This document shows, one piece after another, positions 32,351 to 40,776 of a stretch of DNA of 50,166 nucleotides (the stretch's first letter is position 1; each line of letters opens with the position of its first letter). Made by a program: the position numbers and the translations under genes. A model generated the notes under the pieces. That model had not been told where the DNA came from, did no database searches, and worked only from the letters and a program-made list of their open reading frames with translations. The stretch is from Saccharopolyspora spinosa NRRL 18395 (GTDB lineage Bacteria > Actinomycetota > Actinomycetes > Mycobacteriales > Pseudonocardiaceae): the NCBI RefSeq assembly GCF_000194155.1, contig NZ_GL877881.1, forward strand, positions 158,988-209,153, in the 5' to 3' direction.

Positions 32351-33814
32351 CTACGGCAGGACGACCTGCTTGATTTCGGTCAGATCGAAGAAACCTTCCG
32401 GGCCGCCGACACGGCCGTAACCCGAGGCTTTGACGCCGCCATACGGCGCCGTCAGGCACGGCGCGACGCCGTTGACCCAGAACGTGCCGACGCGCACCTG
32501 CGCGGCGACCCGCATGGCTTTATCGGTGTCGGTCGTGAACACCGCGCCGGCCAGCCCTAGCGGCGAGTCGTTGGCGATCCGGATTGCCTCGTCAACCCCG
32601 GAGGAGTAGCGGATTACGCAGTAGACCGGGCCGAAGATCTCGTTGCGTGCTACCTCCATCGTGTTGTCGACGTCGGTGAGCAGCGTAGGCTCCAGGTAGC
32701 ACCCCGACTCGAAGCCCTCCGGCCGCTTACCACCGTAGGCCACCGTCGCCCCGGCCTCGACCGCACGGCGGATGTAGCCCTCGGCCCGGCTGCGGACGCG
32801 CTCGGTCGGCAGTGGCCCGAATTCGGTTGCCGGGTCTGTGGGGTCGCCGACCTTCACTGCCCCGAATGCTTCCCGGAGCCGGGCGACGATCTCGTCGTGA
32901 CGTGTTTCCGGCACGAGCACCCGGGTAAGCGAGTTGCAGATCTGTCCCTGGAAGGTCGTCATCGCCATCAGCAGCGGGATCGTGGCGTCGAGGTCGGCGT
33001 CGTCCAGCACGATCGCGGCGGACTTCCCGCCGAGTTCGAGCGTGGTACGCACCAGGCGCCGCCCCGCAACCGACGCGACCTCCGCACCGATCTCGGTACC
33101 GCCGGTGAAGTGCACGGCGGCGACACCGGGATGGGCGACGAGGTGCTTGCTCACCTCAGCCTCCGCGGTCAGCACGCTGATGACGCCGTCGGGGAACCCG
33201 GCGAGGCCCGCGGCCTCGGCCAGGTGCTGGCCGACGAGCCGGTTCTCGGGTGGCAGCTTGACTATGACCGGGTTGCCGACGAGCAGCGCGGGAATCACCG
33301 AAAGGCCGACCTCGGTGGTGGGGCCGTTGTAGGTGAGGATGGCCAGCACCGGGCCAAGCGGCTCACGGCTGACCAGCGCGCGGCCCCCGGCGGTCTCGCG
33401 AATCTCGCTGAACGGCAGCTCACGTGCGAGCCGCAGCGAATCCCGGCCGGCGAGGCTCATGCCCTGACCGAACGCGACGGCTGTCGTGATCGGGATTCCG
33501 ACCTCCTGCGACCATGCGAGGTTGATCTCGTCCAGCCGCTGTTCGAGTAGCGTAAGGAATCGCTCGACGACCACAGAGCGTTCAGCGGGGGTCATCGAGG
33601 GCCACGGGCCGGCTTCGAACGCGGCGCTCGCCTGCGCGACGGCGGCGTCGGCGTCCCCCGCTGAAACCTCAGGCAGGTGACAGAGCACCGAGCCGTCGAT
33701 CGGCGAAACGACAGGCACCGCACGGGATCCGGACGGTGTCACCCACCTCCCGCCCACGAAGATGTCGCGCGGGTGCGGAAGGTCTCGCTGCGTACTCGAC
33801 AGCGTGGACGTCAT
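32351..33814 (-). CDS. NAD(P)-dependent aldehyde dehydrogenase, paralogue 1
   Basis: ATG 33814 starts MTSTLSSTQRDLPHPRDI. The 487-residue protein is an ALDH-superfamily enzyme: FTGGTEIG cofactor site, general base in LELGGKSAAIV, nucleophilic Cys in FQGQICNSLTR (about residue 292), EIFGPV and the C-terminal GFFDLTEIKQV. Where most ALDHs have PWNxP, this one has ILTYNGPTTE. It is a close paralogue of the enzyme at 42020-43480 and shares that variation. It oxidises an aldehyde to an acid, very likely the product of the GMC enzyme. First gene of the minus-strand operon, facing the 247-bp divergent promoter region. Confidence 0.92.
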   Translation of the reverse strand: MTSTLSSTQRDLPHPRDIFVGGRWVTPSGSRAVPVVSPIDGSVLCHLPEVSAGDADAAVAQASAAFEAGPWPSMTPAERSVVVERFLTLLEQRLDEINLAWSQEVGIPITTAVAFGQGMSLAGRDSLRLARELPFSEIRETAGGRALVSREPLGPVLAILTYNGPTTEVGLSVIPALLVGNPVIVKLPPENRLVGQHLAEAAGLAGFPDGVISVLTAEAEVSKHLVAHPGVAAVHFTGGTEIGAEVASVAGRRLVRTTLELGGKSAAIVLDDADLDATIPLLMAMTTFQGQICNSLTRVLVPETRHDEIVARLREAFGAVKVGDPTDPATEFGPLPTERVRSRAEGYIRRAVEAGATVAYGGKRPEGFESGCYLEPTLLTDVDNTMEVARNEIFGPVYCVIRYSSGVDEAIRIANDSPLGLAGAVFTTDTDKAMRVAAQVRVGTFWVNGVAPCLTAPYGGVKASGYGRVGGPEGFFDLTEIKQVVLP

Positions 33815-34061
33815 GGTCGCTCCTTTGCGTGCCGCGGATCGGACACCGGGAAGCATCCCCCTGCGCGTGCGTCCCGGCCATGTTGCCGTTCCCAAGCCCA
33901 AGCCGGTTCACTGTGAAGGGAACCAACCTCGGTGAGGTCGCGCGCATGTGCGGTGTCACAACCATTCGCAGTCCCATTGGGTTCGTCGCGATGGTGACAT
34001 GACGCAGTCCGGAGCATTGTGCAGAGTGCGTGCTTGCGCCGAACAGAACGGAGACAACGAA
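33815..34061. promoter_or_regulatory. divergent promoter region between the two catabolic operons
   Basis: This 247-bp gap separates divergent start codons (33814 minus, 34062 plus) and must carry promoters in both directions. It contains an 11-bp palindrome TTCACTGTGAA within CCGGTTCACTGTGAAGG (around 33904-33920). An inverted pair TGTCAC/GTGACA lies around 33953-33998. Either could bind the GAF/PucR-type regulator encoded nearby. No -10/-35 boxes can be fixed with confidence. Confidence 0.45.
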
Positions 34062-35201
34062 GTGTCCACCGCATCCGTCGACGGTTTGCCCAGCTACAGC
34101 AAAGCAGCGGTGCTGACGAAATATCTGGAACCCCTTGAACTGCAAGAACTCCCGCTGCCGAACGAGCTGGCGCCCGAGGCGCTGCTGGTCCGGATGGAGG
34201 CATCCACGGTGTGCGGCTCCGACCACAAACTGTGGGCAGGCCGGATGGGCGGCGCCCTGCCGCTGCGGTTGCCGTTGATCCCCGGGCACGAGTTCGCGGG
34301 CCGGATCGTCCGGTTCGGCCCCGGTGATCGGGTCGACTCGTTCGGCACGCCGCTGCGCCTGGGCGACCGGATCACGTTCGTGCACTCCAACTGCGGCCAT
34401 TGCGACTACTGCAGCCTGCACCACCTGCCGGCGCTGTGTACCAACCGTGACATGTATACGTTCACCTCGTCGGAAATCCCCCCGCACCTGTTCGGGGGCT
34501 TCTCCGAGTACGTGCACGTGTTTCCCCGTTCGGGGCGGGTCCGGGTACCCGACACTGTCGACAGCGCGATCGCGTCGGCTTCCAGCTGCGCACTGCGCAC
34601 CGTGGTGCACAGCTTCGAACGCCTCGGCACGGTGGAGCCGTGGCAGACGCTGGTGATCCAGGGATCGGGCCCGCTCGGGCTGTTCGCCACCGCGATGGCG
34701 GACCATCTGGGCGCCGGGCGGATCATCGTGATCGGCGGACCGGCCGACCGCCTGGCGCTGGCCCGGCGCTACGGCGCGACCGACACGATCGCGATCGCCG
34801 ACCACGCCGAGGGGGATGCCCGCGTCGAGGCCGTCCTGGAGCTGACCGGCGGCAAAGGTGCCGACGCGATCATCGAGCTTTCGGGTGCGCGCACCGCGTT
34901 CACCGAGGGACTGCGCATGATGCGGGTCGCAGGCCGCTACATCATCACCGGCCCGATGGACGAGCCGGGCACCGAGGTGGAGATCCGCCCCGGCTACCTC
35001 ACCGGAAAGCAGGTCAACATCATGGGGGCTTGGTCGGCGGACATCTCGCACTACTGGAAGGCGTTGCGGTTCCTGGAAAAGACCGCCGACAAGTACGACT
35101 TCGCCGCGATGACCACCGCCCGCTACCCACTCACCGAAGCGACGACCGCGCTCGAGCGCATGGGAGCCTACGCCGACATCAAACCGGTGGTGATCCCATG
35201 A
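34062..35201 (+). CDS. zinc-dependent medium-chain alcohol dehydrogenase
   Basis: GTG 34062 (VSTASVDGLPSYSKAAVL) is preferred; GGAGA lies upstream and the frame before it has no protein character. The 379-residue MDR protein has the catalytic zinc site with Cys in STVCGSDHKLW and PGHEFAG, a structural zinc lobe CGHCDYCSLHHLPALC, and the cofactor motif IQGSGPLGLFATAM. It would interconvert an alcohol and aldehyde or ketone with NAD(P). Its stop codon overlaps the next start (ATGA), so it is coupled to the lyase-like gene. The substrate is unknown. Confidence 0.9.
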   Translation: MSTASVDGLPSYSKAAVLTKYLEPLELQELPLPNELAPEALLVRMEASTVCGSDHKLWAGRMGGALPLRLPLIPGHEFAGRIVRFGPGDRVDSFGTPLRLGDRITFVHSNCGHCDYCSLHHLPALCTNRDMYTFTSSEIPPHLFGGFSEYVHVFPRSGRVRVPDTVDSAIASASSCALRTVVHSFERLGTVEPWQTLVIQGSGPLGLFATAMADHLGAGRIIVIGGPADRLALARRYGATDTIAIADHAEGDARVEAVLELTGGKGADAIIELSGARTAFTEGLRMMRVAGRYIITGPMDEPGTEVEIRPGYLTGKQVNIMGAWSADISHYWKALRFLEKTADKYDFAAMTTARYPLTEATTALERMGAYADIKPVVIP

Positions 35202-36058
35202 CCGCGCGCTTACGATCGCTGCTGGGCGAGCACCGCGTCCTGCATCTGCCGACCGTGTGGGACGGGATGTCCGCCCGGCTCGCCGCCGAAGCCGGCTGGC
35301 CGGCTCTGCTCACGACCGGGCTCGGCATCGCGGCGACTCTCGGTCTGCCCGATCTGGAGCTCTATACCGCGACGGACAACCTGCAGGCGGTCACCCGGAT
35401 CGCCGACGCGGTGGACGTGCCTGTCATCGCGGATATGGACAACGGGTACGGCGGGCCGGTCAACGTGCACCGCACCACCACGCTGTTCGAGCACGCGGGT
35501 GTCGAGGCCGTCGTCCTCGAAGACCAGCGCAGCCCCAAGACCTGCCCATTCTATGAGGGTGCGACGGTCGAGCTGGAATCCGTGGGCCCGGCGGCGAACA
35601 AGGTCCGCGCCGCCGCCGAGGCACGCCGCTCGGACCTCCTGGTCATCGCGCGCACCGATGCATCCGATCCCGCCGAAATACGCGAACGTGCGACTGCCTA
35701 CGCGGCGGCGGGCGCCGATCTGGTCATGCCGAACGCGCCTGGGCCGGACTTCGGTCTCGACGATTGGGCCGCCCTGCGGTCGTCGGTAGGCGTACCGCTG
35801 GTGGCCTGTGTGATGCCGGGCAGCCGCGCGGAACGCGAGTGGGACGACGACACGTTGGCCGACGCCGGCATCTCGGTCGTGGTCGACGCGATCTACGGCT
35901 TGCTCGCGGCCGCGCACGCGACGCGCCAGGTCTTTACGCGGATGCGCGAAGACGGTCTGCGAGCGACGGAGCTGCCACCACTCATGGCCCATCACGAGCT
36001 CGGCGAGGCGATGGGCGACGGCGCGGTGCATGCCTTGCAAAAGCGTTACCTCACCTGA
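35198..36058 (+). CDS. isocitrate lyase/PEP mutase-family enzyme
   Basis: ATG 35198 overlaps the upstream stop. The 286-residue TIM-barrel protein has VWDGMSARLAAEAGWPALLT, the metal-binding IADMDNGYGG, VVLEDQRSPKTCPFYEG and IARTDASDPAEIRERATAY. The loop that carries the catalytic Cys in lyases of this superfamily (KKCGH in isocitrate lyase, KRCGH in methylisocitrate lyase) reads SPKTCPFY here, so a Cys is kept but its neighbours differ. Members cleave C-C bonds of 2-hydroxy or 2-oxo di/tricarboxylates or act on oxaloacetate or phosphonates. A C-C bond-cleaving role in this pathway is likely; the precise reaction is not predictable. Confidence 0.85.
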   Translation: MTARLRSLLGEHRVLHLPTVWDGMSARLAAEAGWPALLTTGLGIAATLGLPDLELYTATDNLQAVTRIADAVDVPVIADMDNGYGGPVNVHRTTTLFEHAGVEAVVLEDQRSPKTCPFYEGATVELESVGPAANKVRAAAEARRSDLLVIARTDASDPAEIRERATAYAAAGADLVMPNAPGPDFGLDDWAALRSSVGVPLVACVMPGSRAEREWDDDTLADAGISVVVDAIYGLLAAAHATRQVFTRMREDGLRATELPPLMAHHELGEAMGDGAVHALQKRYLT

Positions 36059-36071
36059 CGAGCCCACCGGT

Positions 36072-37765
36072 TCAGGCTGTGACGACGTCGGCGACCAGGA
36101 TCGCGAGCTTGAGGTCGAGCAGGTGACCGGTGTCCTCGATCGAGCCACCGGTTACCTTGCTGATCCGCTCCATCCGGTTCGTGATCGTGTTGGGATGCAC
36201 GTTGAGTTCGCGTGCGGTGGCCCCGGCCCGCTGGTGATTGTTCAGATAAGCCCGCAGTGTCGGCAACAGCTCCGCGGAATGCTCCCGCACGGGATCCAGC
36301 AGCCGGCGGCTGAACGCGATCAGCTCGTCGGGCGGACCGCTGAGCAGGAACTGCAACGTACCCAGCTCTTCCAGGCGCGCTGCGGCGGACACCGATCCGG
36401 ATCGCTGCCGCAGGCGAAGCGCGGCGAGCGCAGTCCGGTAGGCCGGCGCGTAGTCACCCAGCCGATGGCATTCGGCGCCCAGAACGGCCGAAAACGACAC
36501 GCCGCCGATCTCACGGGTGGCGGCCACGTGCAACTGTTCGAGATACCGGTCGTAGGCCGGAGCTGAGGGCACCAGCACCACCGCCACGTCCTGCCGGTAC
36601 GAGGTGAGGGCATGTGGCCGTGCTTCGGGCACCAGGCGCGCGGCGAGCCGCTCCAGCCGCCGCGCCGCACCGAAGGCGGGTCGGTCCGGCGCGATCACGA
36701 GCACCCGGTGCGGTGGTGCCATTTCGAATCCCGAGCGCAGGCACCGGTCGAGCAGCTCGTCACAGTCCACCGAACCATCAGCGGCGGCAAGGATATCCGT
36801 GAGCAGGTCGAGTTTGTGCCGCGTCTCGGCTTCGTAGATCGAGGCGCGTCGCTGGTGGTCCAGCGCGATCACCAGACCGGCGAACTCCAGTGCGATGTGC
36901 TCGTGCGCCGTCAGCGGCCGGTCGGTCACCAGCCAGCCAATGTCCGCGCCCGCAACGGAAACCCGCAACGCATCCGCCGCCGCGGCACGGTCGACGGTTT
37001 CGAATCGCACCTCCAGATCAAGCGCCTTGCCCAGCACCGCGAGGACTTCCTCCGGCCTCGCTCCCCTTAGCACGAGTTCGATCATGTGTGCGTGCAGCTT
37101 GCGGTTCTGGTCGAGTGTGGTGAGCGCCGCCTGCAGCTCGGCGATCGCCGATTCCTGATTCCGCCGGAGCTGGTATCCCTCCAGCACCACACCGGCGTGA
37201 TTGGCGAGTGATTCGATCAGATCGGTACGGGCGCGCTTCGCCTGGCCGGGTTCGTCGCAGTAGCAGATGAGCACGCCAAGCGGCGCTCCCGAAGCGACAA
37301 TGGGCACCGCCAGCAGCGAACGGTAACCCTCCGCTTCGGCCAGCCCACGCCACGGCGCGAAGGCAGGATCGGTGTGCGTGTCATGCACCACGACGGAGCG
37401 GCCACTGCGGAAACCGCGCACCGACGGGCCGTAGGAGTCGTCCGGCCGGTTCCGGAAGTGCAGCGGCCGATCGCTGTTGAGGTGCTCGATGTAGTCCGCG
37501 GTCAGCCCGTACGCCCCGACCACCCGCAGGATCCCCCGCCGGCACCCCCCGCCACAGCGACGCGGTCGACATCGCCCAGCGTCGCGCACGACCGCGCGAT
37601 GATGTCTCCGACCTGCCGCTCCGTCGCACCCCCGTTGACCGCCTTCGACACCGTGGTCAACGCGTCGACCCACCCGCGATCGGTTGGGCGGCCAGCTGGC
37701 GTCCAATACCGGTTGACCCGCGTGCTGTTCAGACTCGCCTCGTGGCTGGCTACATTGCCGGTCAT
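36072..37765 (-). pseudogene. GAF/PucR (CdaR-like) transcriptional regulator with a 1-nt frameshift
   Basis: ATG 37765 starts MTGNVASHEASLNSTRVNRY and reads VDALTTVSKAVNGGATERQV, the start of a GAF domain, until a G-run near 37535-37555. The other frame then continues with ILRVVGAYGLTADYIEHLNS, VVVHDTHTDPAF and LLAVPIVASGAPLGVLICY, completing the GAF domain. After a helical linker and a middle domain comes the C-terminal PucR-type HTH: LRAYLNNHQRAGATARELNV, HPNTITNRMERI. One inserted or deleted G restores a 564-residue protein. Such regulators sense a small molecule via GAF and control nearby catabolic genes. Located between the plus-strand sets, it is the only regulator of the right half. 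If the frameshift is real, control is lost or internal starts are used. Confidence 0.75.
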
Positions 37766-37857
37766 CGCCTTAGCCTGACGCAGACACGTGGCAATCACAA
37801 CACCTACCGCGATTCCTGTGTATCGCCACATTGCTGGCGAGATCGCCGCTGACGAAC
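37766..37857. promoter_or_regulatory. divergent promoter region of regulator and monooxygenase operon
   Basis: The 92-bp gap separates divergent starts. It holds an imperfect inverted repeat GTGGCAAT (37788-37795) / ATCGCCAC (37822-37829), 7 of 8 pairs, spaced 26 nt: a candidate operator for autoregulation. The evidence is weak. Confidence 0.35.
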
Positions 37858-39072
37858 ATGGAATGCGTGACGAATACAGAGCGAGACCGGACGCACACCC
37901 GGCAGGCAATCGTGGTCGGAGGCTCGATCGGCGGCCTCGGCGCTGCCGCGTTGCTGCGCCGGCAAGGCTGGGAAGTCACCGTCTACGAACGCTCACCCGT
38001 CACGCTCGCCGGGGCCGGAGCCGGAATCGTCGTCCATCCGTCCACCGTGCGCCATTTCGTGGAGCATCGCGGCATGCCGCTGGAACAGATCAGTTGCGGT
38101 GCCAAGTTCGCCCGGGTGCTCGACGGCGCGGGCACGGCGCTCTATGAGGAACCCTGCCGTTACCACTTCACATCGTGGACCACGCTCTATGCCACATACC
38201 TCGATTCCGTGGGGCGCGGAAACTATGTGCTGGGCGAACAACTCGTCGCACTCGAACAGGACCTGGACACCGCCTGGGCGCGGTTCGCCTCAGGCCGGGT
38301 GGCGGAGGCCGACCTGGTCGTGTGCGCCGACGGCATCGGGTCCACGGCCCGCGAGCTGTTGGTCGGCCAGGTCACCCCAGCCTATTCGGGCTACGTGGGC
38401 TGGCGCGGCGTCGTCGAGGTGGACCGGCTCAGCCCGCACACCGCGCAGGCTTTGACCGAGGCCCTCACCTACGGGGTGATCAACGACAGCCACATCGTCG
38501 TATACCCGATACCCGACACCGATCCCGGGTCGGTGCAGACCCCGAAAACACTCAACTACGTGTGGTACCGCAACGTCGAATCGGCCGAACACCTTCGTGC
38601 CCTGCTGACCGGAAAGGACGGCGTGGAGCGGAGTTTGGCGATGCAGCCGGGGCTCGTACGCGACGAATTCACCAACGAACTGCGCGCCGCGGCGGACGCA
38701 GAGCTGCCGCCCGTTCTGGCTGAACTCGTCAACCGCACTCACGAGCCTTTCTTGCAGGTGGTCGTCGACCTTGAGGTACCCGAAATGGCCTTCGGGCGGG
38801 TCGCACTGATCGGCGACGCCGCGTTCGCCGCCCGGCCACACGCCGCCGCCGGCACGGCCAAAGCGCTCGAGAACAGCTGGGCACTCGCCGAGGCACTGGA
38901 GACGTTCGACGATGTCGAGGCGGCGCTGAACGATTGGAGTCCAGCACAGCTTGAACTGGGCAGCAACCTGGTGCACCGGTCACGGCGCTTGGGTGAACGC
39001 GCGCAGTTCGAACGAGCCTGGACTCCCGGAGACCCGGACCTGCGCTTTGGGCTGTATGGCCCCGGCCGCTGA
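37858..39072 (+). CDS. FAD-dependent aromatic/heteroaromatic monooxygenase
   Basis: ATG 37858 (MECVTNTERDR) or GTG 37867 are possible starts. The 404-residue protein has the FAD Rossmann motif IVVGGSIGGLGAAALLRRQG, then YERSPVTLAGAGAGIVVHP, the DG motif VVCADGIGSTARELL, and FGRVALIGDAAFAARPHAAA for the pyrophosphate/ribityl site. This layout and the RPHAAAGTAKALENSWAL segment resemble 2,6-dihydroxypyridine 3-hydroxylase-like enzymes of the group A flavin monooxygenases, which hydroxylate electron-rich (hetero)aromatic rings with NAD(P)H and O2. The assignment to a pyridine substrate is tentative. First gene of the long plus-strand set. Confidence 0.85.
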   Translation: MECVTNTERDRTHTRQAIVVGGSIGGLGAAALLRRQGWEVTVYERSPVTLAGAGAGIVVHPSTVRHFVEHRGMPLEQISCGAKFARVLDGAGTALYEEPCRYHFTSWTTLYATYLDSVGRGNYVLGEQLVALEQDLDTAWARFASGRVAEADLVVCADGIGSTARELLVGQVTPAYSGYVGWRGVVEVDRLSPHTAQALTEALTYGVINDSHIVVYPIPDTDPGSVQTPKTLNYVWYRNVESAEHLRALLTGKDGVERSLAMQPGLVRDEFTNELRAAADAELPPVLAELVNRTHEPFLQVVVDLEVPEMAFGRVALIGDAAFAARPHAAAGTAKALENSWALAEALETFDDVEAALNDWSPAQLELGSNLVHRSRRLGERAQFERAWTPGDPDLRFGLYGPGR

Positions 39073-39111
39073 GCCCGTATCACAATTGTTTCAACGTCGA
39101 AAGGTTGCCTG

Positions 39112-39957
39112 ATGAGCAGTAAAGTCACCGTCGAGCGGAACCAGATCCGGGACCGTGTGGTCAAACAGCTCGATACTCCCTATGACCTTGACCCCGCCCG
39201 GGTGACGTCGTTCGCCGAGAACGGCTGGGTTCACCTGCCGGGACTGCTCAACGCCGAGGAAGCCGGCGAAATCTACGCCGGGCTGAAGGAATTCGGCGAT
39301 CTTGAGGTGGGGTCGGACGAGAAGTGGCTCGTCACCGAGGAATACCAGCAGGTGCTGCGGATGCAGGACGGCATGGCCTGGGAAGACCAGTTCTTCCGTA
39401 ACGTGGCGGTGTCCCGGCGGCTCAGTGAAACCGCGCTCGCGCTGATGGGCCTCGACGAGGCGAAGTTCATTCTCGACATGGCTTTCATCAAGCCGGCGGA
39501 AAAGGGCAAGCCCACCGCGTTCCACCAGGACTGGCCGTACTGGCCGTTCGACCGGCAGGGTGCGCTGACGATCTGGATCGCGCTCGTCGATCTGCCCGCC
39601 GAGTCGGGCACATTGCAGTTCCTGTCCGGTTCACACCGGGCCGGCCCGCTCGGCCAGTTCAATCGCGTCCCCGGAGACGACATCCGCAATGCCTACCCCT
39701 CACTGAGCGATGACTTTCCGGTCGCCGCCGGCAAGGCACTCAAGGCCGGCGACGCGACAGTGCACATGGACATGACCGTCCATGGCTCGGGCCCCAACGA
39801 GACCGAGCACGAGCGCGCCGCCTACACCGCCCGGTACCTGACCCCGAGCGCGCGCTACACCGGTTCGCCGCACCGTCACTTCGACGCGATGAAAATGGAG
39901 TGCGGGGTCGAGTTCGGCTCGGTGGACGCTTTCCCGACCGTGCGTCGGCAGGGCTGA
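39112..39957 (+). CDS. phytanoyl-CoA dioxygenase (PhyH) family oxygenase
   Basis: ATG 39112 follows GAAAGG. The 281-residue protein has the PhyH jelly-roll pattern: FAENGWVHLPGLLNAEEAGE near the N-terminus, the iron-binding HxD in AFHQDWPYWPFDRQG (His138, Asp140), DLPAESGTLQFLSGSHRAGP, and the distal His in MTVHGSGPNET (about residue 224) followed by Arg in YTARYLTP for 2-oxoglutarate. It should be an Fe(II)/2-oxoglutarate-dependent hydroxylase or related oxygenase. It ends 6 nt before the aldolase start and is co-transcribed with the flavin monooxygenase. Two unlike oxygenases plus a P450 in one locus imply a highly reduced substrate. Confidence 0.9.
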   Translation: MSSKVTVERNQIRDRVVKQLDTPYDLDPARVTSFAENGWVHLPGLLNAEEAGEIYAGLKEFGDLEVGSDEKWLVTEEYQQVLRMQDGMAWEDQFFRNVAVSRRLSETALALMGLDEAKFILDMAFIKPAEKGKPTAFHQDWPYWPFDRQGALTIWIALVDLPAESGTLQFLSGSHRAGPLGQFNRVPGDDIRNAYPSLSDDFPVAAGKALKAGDATVHMDMTVHGSGPNETEHERAAYTARYLTPSARYTGSPHRHFDAMKMECGVEFGSVDAFPTVRRQG

Positions 39958-39963
39958 TCTCTC

Positions 39964-40776
39964 ATGCAGCCCAACAGGTTGCGCCGCGCCATCGACGAAC
40001 CTGCCGGGACCGCCGTCGGCAGTCTGGTCATGCTCGAAGGCGGCGGCACGGCACGGGTGCTCGCGCGGTCCGGCTACGACTTCCTGGTGGTCGACGTCCA
40101 ACATGGCGCCTTCGGTGCGAGCGGCGTTGACGCCGTCCTCGGCGCGGTGCGCGGCGCGGACTGCGCGGTCATCGTCCGGGTGGCCGCCGGCCGCCCGGAC
40201 CAGATCGAGTGGGTGCTCGATCAGGGTGCCCACGGCGTGATGGTGCCCCTGGTGAACAACGCGGACGACGCTCGGCGAGCCGTGGCGGCGTGCCGCTACC
40301 CACCACGGGGCAGTCGTAGTGTCGGTGGCGTGCGCAACCTGCTGGAACGCGGCCCGGGATATCTGTCCGGAGCGGACGACGACGTGGTGTGCATCGTCCA
40401 GATCGAACACGTCGCGGCACTGTCCAATCTGGACGAAATCCTCGCCGTACCCGGGATAGACCTTGTCACGCCCGGCCATGTCGACCTCGCCCGGTCAATG
40501 GGATACGTCGCGGACTACGGCGGTTCGATCAACAGCGGCGGCATGGCACCGGACGTGCAGGACGCGCTCCGTGAGATCCGCGACGCCTGCGCTCGCCACG
40601 GCATCCCCCACGTTCCCGTGGCGGGCTCCCAAGCCGAATTCGTGCACGCCGCCGGCAACGGCGACCGCATCGTCTGCTTCAGCAGCGACTACCACCAGCT
40701 CCGGCTGGCGGTGACCGACAACGTCGAGGCGTGCCGGAAGGTGCTGGGCGAAGGACCAGCTGGCGGCCACCCATGA
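39964..40776 (+). CDS. HpcH/HpaI-family aldolase (citrate lyase-like)
   Basis: ATG 39964 starts MQPNRLRRAIDEPAGTAVGS. The 270-residue TIM-barrel protein has the family steps: YDFLVVDVQHGAFG (acid residues and His), MVPLVNNADDARRAVAACRYPPRG (the R-Y-PP-G-R segment), VCIVQIEHVAAL (metal-binding Glu) and the C-terminal DLARSMGY with a preceding PGHVD, where most relatives have GPxDLS. Such enzymes cleave 4-hydroxy-2-oxo acids into pyruvate or another 2-oxo acid and an aldehyde. The aldehyde could be taken by the dehydrogenases of this locus. Its stop overlaps the DUF3500 start (ATGA). Confidence 0.88.
   Translation: MQPNRLRRAIDEPAGTAVGSLVMLEGGGTARVLARSGYDFLVVDVQHGAFGASGVDAVLGAVRGADCAVIVRVAAGRPDQIEWVLDQGAHGVMVPLVNNADDARRAVAACRYPPRGSRSVGGVRNLLERGPGYLSGADDDVVCIVQIEHVAALSNLDEILAVPGIDLVTPGHVDLARSMGYVADYGGSINSGGMAPDVQDALREIRDACARHGIPHVPVAGSQAEFVHAAGNGDRIVCFSSDYHQLRLAVTDNVEACRKVLGEGPAGGHP

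Noticed and set aside
33815..34061. Defined sigma-factor promoter boxes in the divergent gap
   Set aside because: No convincing -35/-10 pair with proper spacing stands out in this GC-rich sequence; only symmetric elements are reported.
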